Assembly: GCA_017454565.1 (NCBI GenBank)
Contig: JAFTCS010000165.1
Coordinates: forward strand, 1-11,116
Direction of reading: 5' to 3'
Source: Clostridia bacterium
GTDB lineage: Bacteria; Bacillota; Clostridia; Oscillospirales; Acutalibacteraceae
Length of the DNA stretch: 11,116 bases
The notes under the pieces were generated by a model. That model was given only the letters and a program-made list of their open reading frames with translations. It searched no databases and was not told where the DNA came from. This document shows, in pieces, positions 6,328 through 11,116 of the stretch. The position numbers were made by a program, and so were the translations under genes. The first letter of the stretch is position 1, and each line of letters begins with the position of its first letter.

Positions 6328-8067
6328 ATGAAAGAATTACTCATCGGTAACGCAGCCCTTGCCCGTGGTCTTTACGAGGCAGGATGCTCCGTTATTTCCA
6401 GCTACCCCGGCACTCCGAGTACGGAGATAACCGAGGAATTCGCAAAGTTCAGCGATGTCTACTGTGAGTGGGCACCCAATGAAAAGGTCGCAGCCGAAAC
6501 AGCTTTCGGTGCGTCCCTGCGCGGCAAACGTGCAGCCTGCTGCATGAAGCACGTCGGCCTGAACGTGGCTGCCGACCCGCTTTTCACCATGTCATACACC
6601 GGAGTCAACGCCGGTCTTGTTATCTGCGTTGCAGATGACCCCGGAATGCACTCCTCCCAGAATGAGCAGGATTCCCGCCACTATGCAGTAGCTGCAAAGG
6701 TTCCCATGCTGGAGCCTGCCGACTCTCAGGAGGCTCTTGATTTTGCAAAGGCTGCTTTTGAGATCTCTGAGCAGTTCGATACTCCGGTTTTCATAAAAAT
6801 GTGCACCCGTGTTGCTCATTCACAGAGCATTGTCGAGAAGGGTGAAAGAGTCGAAGCCGTAAAGGAATATGTCAAGAATCCCCGCAAGTACATCATGGCT
6901 CCTGCAAACGCTATTGCGCGCCATCCCTTTGTTGAGGAAAGGACAGCAAAGCTCACTGAGTATGCAGAGACCTCTCCCCTCAACCGCGTAGAAGATGGCA
7001 ATGGCAGCTATGACTTCGGAATAATCACCTCATCTACATCCTATCAGTATGTAAAAGAGGTATTCGGTGACAGCGTGACCGTTCTCAAGCTGGGCATGGT
7101 AAATCCTCTGCCCGTTAAGCTTATCAAGGACTTCGCCGCAAAGGTCGGCAAGGTCTATGTTATTGAAGAGCTTGACCCCGTTATCGAGAATTTCTGCAAG
7201 ACCATCGGCGTTGACGTTATTGGCAAGGACAGGTTCTCTATCCTCGGCGAGTTCTCACAGAAAACCATTGCAAAGGCTTTCGGCATGGATGATAAGGATA
7301 ACGTCACCCTTGACACCGAAATTCCGGTAAGACCTCCGATGATGTGCGCTGGCTGTCCTCACAGGGGAATGTACTATGTTCTTGCCAAGAACAAGATCAC
7401 CGTACTGGGCGACATCGGCTGCTACACACTCGGCTCAATGCCTCCTCTCAACGCCCTTGACATGACTCTCTGCATGGGCGCGTCCGTGTCAGGCAGTCAT
7501 GGTTTCAACAAAGCCGGCGGCAGCGAGACCGAGGGCAAGACAGTCTGCGTTATAGGCGACTCGACCTTTAGGCACTCCGGCGTTACCGGACTCATCAACA
7601 TAGCATACAACCAGTCAAATTCGACTGTTATCATACTTGATAACTCCATTACAGGCATGACAGGCCACCAGCAGAACCCCACAACCGGCTATAATATCAA
7701 GGGCGACCCGGCAGGCAAGGTTGATCTTGAGGCTCTGTGTCATTCTGTGGGCATCAACTCCGTAAGAGTGGTAGACCCGTATGATCTCGAGGAATGTGAA
7801 AAGGTAGTCAAGGAAGAGCTCGCCAAGAACGAGCCGTCGGTTATCATCTCACGCAGACCATGTGTGCTGCTGAAATACGTCAAGCCCAAGAAGCCGCTTC
7901 ACGTTAATCCAGATAAGTGCAGAGGCTGCAAGCGCTGCATGAAGTTCGGCTGTCCTGCGATATCATTCAGAGACGGTCACGCCGTTATAGACAACACGCT
8001 CTGCATAGGCTGCGGCGTCTGCGCAGGACTTTGTCCCTTTGACGCATTTGAAAGTGAGGGTGAATAA
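6328..8067 (+). CDS. iorA: Indolepyruvate:ferredoxin oxidoreductase, alpha subunit
   Basis: IorA (579 aa) is the large subunit of the thiamine-diphosphate enzyme that interconverts arylpyruvate plus CoA with arylacetyl-CoA, CO2 and reduced ferredoxin. The N-terminal pyrimidine-binding region (about 1-190) includes SSYPGTPSTE (24-33) and YTGVNAGLVICVADDPG (90-106). A middle domain covers about 230-320. The TPP-binding domain begins near MCAGCPHRG (339-347), with GDIGCYTLG (361-369) and the GDS...N motif at G410, D411, S412 and N439. The C-terminal two-cluster ferredoxin domain has C531-C534-C537-C542, with the longer spacing typical of IorA, and C559-C562-C565-C569. All cofactor residues are present. 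IorB starts one base after the stop codon. The neighbouring CoA ligases suggest use in the reductive carboxylation direction, but oxidative use is equally allowed by the protein itself. Confidence 0.96.
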   Translation: MKELLIGNAALARGLYEAGCSVISSYPGTPSTEITEEFAKFSDVYCEWAPNEKVAAETAFGASLRGKRAACCMKHVGLNVAADPLFTMSYTGVNAGLVICVADDPGMHSSQNEQDSRHYAVAAKVPMLEPADSQEALDFAKAAFEISEQFDTPVFIKMCTRVAHSQSIVEKGERVEAVKEYVKNPRKYIMAPANAIARHPFVEERTAKLTEYAETSPLNRVEDGNGSYDFGIITSSTSYQYVKEVFGDSVTVLKLGMVNPLPVKLIKDFAAKVGKVYVIEELDPVIENFCKTIGVDVIGKDRFSILGEFSQKTIAKAFGMDDKDNVTLDTEIPVRPPMMCAGCPHRGMYYVLAKNKITVLGDIGCYTLGSMPPLNALDMTLCMGASVSGSHGFNKAGGSETEGKTVCVIGDSTFRHSGVTGLINIAYNQSNSTVIILDNSITGMTGHQQNPTTGYNIKGDPAGKVDLEALCHSVGINSVRVVDPYDLEECEKVVKEELAKNEPSVIISRRPCVLLKYVKPKKPLHVNPDKCRGCKRCMKFGCPAISFRDGHAVIDNTLCIGCGVCAGLCPFDAFESEGE

Positions 8068-8068
8068 T

Positions 8069-8641
8069 ATGGCAACAAAAAATATTATGATCGTCGGTGT
8101 AGGCGGTCAGGGTTCACTGTTAGCGTCAAAGCTGCTGGGCAGACTCCTTGTAGACGAGGGCTATGACGTTAAGGTAAGCGAGGTACACGGCATGAGCCAG
8201 AGAGGCGGTTCGGTCGTTACCTATGTAAGATTCGGAGAAAAGGTCTACTCACCTATTATTGACGAGGGCGAGGCAGACTTCATCGTAAGTTTTGAGAAGA
8301 TCGAGGCTGCAAGATATATCAAAGACCTGAAAAAGGGCGGCACTGTCATAGTGAACACCCAGCAGATAGACCCCATGCCCGTTATCATAGGCAATGCGGT
8401 CTATCCGGAGAAGGTGCTTGACGAAATGAAGGAAAAGGGCGTGAACGTAGACGCCATCGACGCTCTTTCACTTGCATCTCAGGCAGGCTCGGCAAAGGCC
8501 TGCAACATCGTTCTCATGGGCAGACTCGCAAAATACTTCGATATCCCCTATGACAAGTGGGAGACCGCTATCGCAAAGATAGTAAAGCCCGCTTTTATCG
8601 AGATCAACAAGAAAGCCTTTGATCTCGGCTACAACAACTGA
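8069..8641 (+). CDS. iorB: Indolepyruvate:ferredoxin oxidoreductase, beta subunit
   Basis: IorB (190 aa, family length) is the small subunit corresponding to the gamma domain of pyruvate:ferredoxin oxidoreductases, which is associated with CoA binding. Visible motifs are the nucleotide-binding-like GVGGQGSLLASKLLG (10-24) and the strongly conserved EVHGMSQRGGSV (38-49). The rest matches the family pattern, including ACNIVLMGRLAKY (144-156). The ATG at 8069 follows the iorA stop by one base, with GAGGG just upstream inside iorA, so the two subunits are coupled in translation as expected for a 1:1 complex. An in-frame ATG at 8039 inside iorA would add ten residues and has no ribosome binding site. 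The next gene follows after 64 bp. Confidence 0.95.
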   Translation: MATKNIMIVGVGGQGSLLASKLLGRLLVDEGYDVKVSEVHGMSQRGGSVVTYVRFGEKVYSPIIDEGEADFIVSFEKIEAARYIKDLKKGGTVIVNTQQIDPMPVIIGNAVYPEKVLDEMKEKGVNVDAIDALSLASQAGSAKACNIVLMGRLAKYFDIPYDKWETAIAKIVKPAFIEINKKAFDLGYNN

Positions 8642-8695
8642 CGCGCGATCCATCGCAAAATATTTTTCAGCGCAAAAAAAGGAATCCAGATTATC

Positions 8696-8700
8696 AGGAA
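8696..8700 (+). promoter_or_regulatory. Ribosome binding site favouring the GTG start of paaK2
   Basis: AGGAA lies about 6 nt before the GTG at 8706. The in-frame ATG at 8619 lies inside iorB and has no comparable site. Confidence 0.5.
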
Positions 8701-8705
8701 AGAAA

Positions 8706-10034
8706 GTGATTATCGTGTCAAAAAGGTATTTTCAGCCCCAGCAGGAGACCATGCCCCTTGACGACCTGAAAAAGCTTCAGAGTGAGAAGCTTGTAAAGCA
8801 GGTAAGATACGTCTATGACAACGTAAAGTATTACCGTGACCTCATGGACGAGAAAGGTATTTCACCCGACGACATCAAGGGTATTGAGGATCTTCACAAG
8901 CTGCCGTTTCTCAAGAAGGACGATCTGAGGGAGGCTTATCCCTACGGACTCCTTGCCACCGACCTCAAAAACTGTGTGCGCATACACTCCACATCAGGCA
9001 CCACCGGCAAGCGTGTAGTCGCCTTTTACACCCAGAATGACATTGACATGTGGGAAGACTGCTGCGCCCGTGCTCTTGTTGCAGCCGGCGGTTCTTCGGA
9101 CGATGTATGTCAGGTATGCTACGGCTACGGACTTTTCACCGGCGGCTCAGGTCTCCACGGAGGTTCACACCGTCTCGGCAGTCTTACACTGCCCATGTCC
9201 AGCGGCAACACCGACAGACAGATACAGTTTATGATGGACCTGAACTCCACTATTATCTGCTGCACACCCTCATACGCTGCATATATAGGCGAAACTCTCA
9301 AAGAGCAGGGCTACAAGCCTGAGGACAACAAGCTCAGGATAGGCATTTTCGGCGCCGAACCCTGGACAGAGGAAATGCGCCGCGACATCGAGAAAAGTCT
9401 GGGCATCAAGGCCTATGACATTTACGGTCTGACCGAGCTTAGCGGTCCCGGAGTTGCCTTTGAGTGCGAGGAACAGAGGGGAATGCACATAAACGAGGAT
9501 CACTTCATTGCGGAGATAATCGACCCCAACACAGGCGAGGTTCTGCCGGAGGGTACAAAGGGCGAGTTGGTATTCACATCTCTTGACAAAGAGGCTTTCC
9601 CGCTGCTTCGTTACCGCACAAGAGATATCTGTGTGCTTTCCAGAGAAAAATGCTCCTGCGGAAGAACCTTTGTGCGCATGGCTAAACCTATGGGACGTTC
9701 CGATGACATGATGATAATTCGCGGAGTCAACGTGTTCCCGAGCCAGATCGAGGCCGTACTCCTGAACAACGGCTATGCTCCGAACTATCAGATAATCGTT
9801 GACAGAATAAACAACACCGATACCTTTGACATCAACGTTGAAATGAAAGAGGACGACTTCTCCGACCTGCCGGTGGGCATCACCAACAAGGAAAAGGCTC
9901 TGCAGGGTGCAATGAAGGCCATGCTGGGCATCAATCCGAAGATACATCTGGTAGCACCCAAGAGCATTGCACGTTCAGAGGGCAAGGCAGTCAGAGTTAT
10001 CGACAAGCGTAAGCGTCTGGGCATCAACACCTGA
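8706..10034 (+). CDS. paaK: Phenylacetate-CoA ligase, second copy
   Basis: This is a second AMP-forming aryl-CoA ligase (442 aa from the GTG chosen). In this numbering the ATP loop is STSGTTGKR (95-103), followed by YGYGLFTGGSGLHGG (139-153), SSGNTDRQ (165-172), YGLTEL (240-245), LRYRTRDI (301-308), CSCGR (316-320), GRSDDMMIIRGVNVFP (330-345) and the C-terminal SEGKAVR with the likely catalytic Lys (about 427). The family N-terminus (YFQ...ETMP) begins just after the GTG at 8706. An upstream ATG at 8619 would add 29 residues that do not resemble PaaK and would overlap iorB. It is clearly a paralogue of the first copy but diverges throughout, including around the presumed acyl pocket (134-148 of copy 1), so a different aryl acid preference is plausible. 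It lies directly after iorAB and probably in the same transcript. Confidence 0.93.
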   Translation: MIIVSKRYFQPQQETMPLDDLKKLQSEKLVKQVRYVYDNVKYYRDLMDEKGISPDDIKGIEDLHKLPFLKKDDLREAYPYGLLATDLKNCVRIHSTSGTTGKRVVAFYTQNDIDMWEDCCARALVAAGGSSDDVCQVCYGYGLFTGGSGLHGGSHRLGSLTLPMSSGNTDRQIQFMMDLNSTIICCTPSYAAYIGETLKEQGYKPEDNKLRIGIFGAEPWTEEMRRDIEKSLGIKAYDIYGLTELSGPGVAFECEEQRGMHINEDHFIAEIIDPNTGEVLPEGTKGELVFTSLDKEAFPLLRYRTRDICVLSREKCSCGRTFVRMAKPMGRSDDMMIIRGVNVFPSQIEAVLLNNGYAPNYQIIVDRINNTDTFDINVEMKEDDFSDLPVGITNKEKALQGAMKAMLGINPKIHLVAPKSIARSEGKAVRVIDKRKRLGINT

Positions 10035-10041
10035 TAACAGC

Positions 10042-10128
10042 CTTCCTCGGAAACTTCCGAAGCACCATCTTTCTTGTCTCTTTTGCGCCGTACTGCGAAA
10101 TCTGGCACTTCTCCAGTTCCCGAGGAAG
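10042..10128. repeat. 87-bp inverted-repeat element, copy 1
   Basis: The element begins CTTCCTCGG and ends CCGAGGAAG. Its 21-nt arms (10042-10062 and 10108-10128) match at 17 of 21 positions when one is reverse-complemented, leaving a 45-nt centre. It sits in the gap between paaK2 and the ACT gene and would be transcribed as a long foldback. A second copy in the same orientation follows at 10679-10835 and differs by one base apart from an insert. Size, arms and lack of coding capacity fit a MITE-like or REP-like element. No target-site duplication is obvious. Confidence 0.8.
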
Positions 10129-10182
10129 TCTAATAAATGAAATCAGCCACAGGCTGTGATCATAATAAAAGGAGGAATAACC

Positions 10183-10614
10183 ATGGCAATCAAGCAGATC
10201 TCTATTTTCGTAGAAAACAAGGAAGGCAAGCTGGTGACTATCACTGATGCGATCGCAAACGTAGGCATCGACATCAGGGCGCTCAGTGTTGCCGACACCC
10301 AGGATTTCGGCATTTTCCGCCTGATCGTGACCGACCCTGAGGGAGCAAAGAAAGCTCTTGAATATTCGGGATGCTTTGTTTCTATCACCAAGGTAGTCGG
10401 CGTATCCATTCCCGACGAGCCGGGTTCTCTTGCAAAGATCGTCAGGATACTGGCAAGACACAATATCAATATTGAGTACATGTATGCGTTCATCGCAGTT
10501 TCCGGCAAGGAAGCAAGCGTTGTACTGAGAGTAGCCGACAATGAAGCAGCCGAGAAGATACTCGTAGAGAACGGCATAAAGCTGTTAGAGGAAAGCGACA
10601 TTGTGAAATTGTGA
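10183..10614 (+). CDS. Tandem ACT-domain protein, likely amino-acid sensor
   Basis: This small cytosolic protein (143 aa) consists almost entirely of two ACT domains, about residues 1-68 and 72-143. Each opens with a beta strand and a ligand-loop motif: ISIFVENKEGKL (6-17) and VSIPDEPGSL (74-83). ACT domains bind small molecules, usually amino acids, at domain interfaces. Proteins of this stand-alone type are often found beside PaaK and IorAB genes in anaerobes. No DNA-binding or enzymatic domain is present, so it may act by protein-protein contact, for example feedback on the ligases or IorAB. The ATG at 10183 has a strong AAAGGAGG site ending 8 nt upstream; an in-frame ATG at 10156 has none. 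A short hairpin (10144-10156) precedes the ribosome binding site. The gene ends the operon at a clear terminator. The ligand is unknown; an aromatic amino acid is the contextual guess. Confidence 0.9.
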   Translation: MAIKQISIFVENKEGKLVTITDAIANVGIDIRALSVADTQDFGIFRLIVTDPEGAKKALEYSGCFVSITKVVGVSIPDEPGSLAKIVRILARHNINIEYMYAFIAVSGKEASVVLRVADNEAAEKILVENGIKLLEESDIVKL

Positions 10615-10641
10615 TCTGACTTTAAAAAATCGCAGTAAAAG

Positions 10642-10673
10642 GCCGATGGGAAATCAAACCCATCGGCTTTTTT
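10642..10673 (+). terminator. Intrinsic terminator of the symporter-paaK-iorAB-paaK-ACT operon
   Basis: GCCGATGGG (10642-10650) and CCCATCGGC (10659-10667) form a perfect 9-bp stem with an 8-nt loop, followed directly by six T residues. It lies 27 nt after the ACT stop codon. The A-run before the stem could give some activity in the reverse direction. Confidence 0.93.
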
Positions 10674-10678
10674 ATTGA

Positions 10679-10835
10679 CTTCCTCGGAAACTTCCGAAGC
10701 ACCATCTTTCTTGTCTCTTTTGCGCCGTACTGCGTGTCTCTCACTTGCAGTACTCAAAGTACAGCAGCGTTCGAGACACATTGTCCGGCATAAAATATCC
10801 TGCGAAATCCGGCACTTCTCCAGTTCCCGAGGAAG
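10679..10835. repeat. 87-bp inverted-repeat element, copy 2, with an internal insert
   Basis: This is the same element as at 10042-10128, in the same orientation, with one base difference in the shared part, plus a 70-bp insert after position 10734. Its ends extend to an 11-bp perfect inverted repeat when the flanking GA and TC are included (10677-10687 and 10827-10837). It begins five bases after the operon terminator. The two copies bracket the ACT gene, so recombination between them would delete that gene and its terminator. Confidence 0.8.
10735..10804. repeat. 70-bp insert within repeat copy 2
   Basis: The sequence CTGCG occurs once in copy 1 but twice in copy 2 (10730-10734 and 10800-10804), flanking the extra sequence. 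The insert, with its left flanking base, folds through GTGTCTC/GAGACAC (10734-10740 with 10773-10779), with an inner GTACT-CAA-AGTAC hairpin (10750-10762). This looks like one short repeat inserted in another with a 5-bp duplication. Deletion from copy 1 between the CTGCG repeats would leave the same pattern. Confidence 0.65.
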
Positions 10836-10839
10836 TCTA

Positions 10840-11091
10840 TTATACAAAGTATAAATTTTTAGAGTCTGTCCTTTTCAAGGACAGGCAAAGCGCCTGAAAA
10901 GTCAGAGGGCGTTGAGTCTCGCCTGTCGGCTCGGTCGGTGCTTCTGCTGCGCAGAGGTGTCCACCGGACACCCGCACCCCCTTGACCCAGCAAGGCGGAG
11001 TGCCTCCGCTGTCGAGTTTGTTTTGGAAAGAAATTAACATTTGGAACGAGTTAACTTTCAAAAACTATATTGGGAGCGGCAGCTTGCCGCT
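10840..11091. repeat. Cluster of perfect short hairpins with 3-nt loops in the non-coding end of the window
   Basis: No gene is supported from 10838 to 11116. The stretch contains at least six perfect inverted repeats, all with exactly 3-nt loops: TTATAC-AAA-GTATAA (10840-10854), CTGTCCTT-TTC-AAGGACAG (10866-10884), TCTGC-TGC-GCAGA (10943-10955), GGTGTCC-ACC-GGACACC (10956-10972), GCGGAG-TGC-CTCCGC (10995-11009) and AGCGGCA-GCT-TGCCGCT (11075-11091). None is followed by a T-run of terminator type. The same form occurs at 6083-6124. Stem sequences differ, so the shape rather than the sequence is shared. Confidence 0.6.
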
Positions 11092-11116
11092 GAAAAGGCT
11101 TGAGCGAAACTTTATT

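Noticed and set aside
9270..9947. Open frame of 225 codons on the minus strand, opposite paaK2
   Set aside because: It occupies the equivalent antisense frame of the second paaK, at a similar place to the frame opposite paaK1. This is explained by shared codon bias, not by a gene.
10042..10835. CRISPR-like or riboswitch interpretation of the repeated 87-bp sequence
   Set aside because: There are only two copies, about 550 bp apart with a gene between, and one copy lies after the terminator. This does not fit an array or a cis-acting leader.
10840..11061. 73-codon minus-strand frame in the final non-coding region
   Set aside because: It runs through the hairpin cluster, has no family resemblance and no ribosome binding site.

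Overview
The window looks like a chromosomal segment of an anaerobic Firmicute of the class Clostridia, most likely Ruminococcus or a close relative. The basis is an Rnf complex, ferredoxin-linked 2-oxoacid chemistry, strong AGGAGG-type ribosome binding sites, consensus sigma-A style promoters and general codon usage. The genus is an inference from overall gene character, not from a marker gene.

Layout. Positions 1-1660 (minus strand) hold the start of an rnf operon: rnfC, then the first 98 codons of rnfD, cut by the window edge. rnfC has a good promoter (1764-1792) and a leader that can fold into hairpins. Positions 1661-2066 are an AT-rich gap with a strong stem-loop and an unexpected near-consensus plus-strand promoter (2007-2035) that points into the 3' end of the next gene. 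Positions 2067-2906 (minus) encode an amidohydrolase-2 family metal-dependent hydrolase. From a divergent control region (2907-3046), six plus-strand genes follow: a sodium:solute symporter, a phenylacetate-CoA ligase (paaK1), indolepyruvate:ferredoxin oxidoreductase subunits iorA and iorB, a second phenylacetate-CoA ligase (paaK2), and a small protein made of two ACT domains. A clean intrinsic terminator (10642-10673) closes this run. The rest, to 11116, is non-coding and full of short hairpins.

How the genes may work together. The transporter could import an aryl acid such as phenylacetate, 4-hydroxyphenylacetate or indoleacetate. The two ligases would activate it to the CoA thioester at the cost of ATP. 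IorAB would then carboxylate it reductively with reduced ferredoxin to the arylpyruvate, which an aminotransferase (not in this window) would convert to Phe, Tyr or Trp. Rnf, encoded next door, can make reduced ferredoxin from NADH using the ion gradient, and the ACT protein could sense an amino acid end product. Rumen bacteria are known to make phenylalanine from phenylacetate in this way. The opposite direction, oxidation of arylpyruvates, cannot be excluded from sequence.

Non-coding structure is the least expected part. Two nearly identical 87-bp elements with 21-nt imperfect terminal inverted repeats flank the ACT gene and its terminator. The second copy carries a 70-bp insert bounded by a 5-bp duplication. 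Many perfect hairpins with 3-nt loops occur in the paaK1-iorA gap, where two tandem copies show compensatory base changes, and in the last 280 bp.
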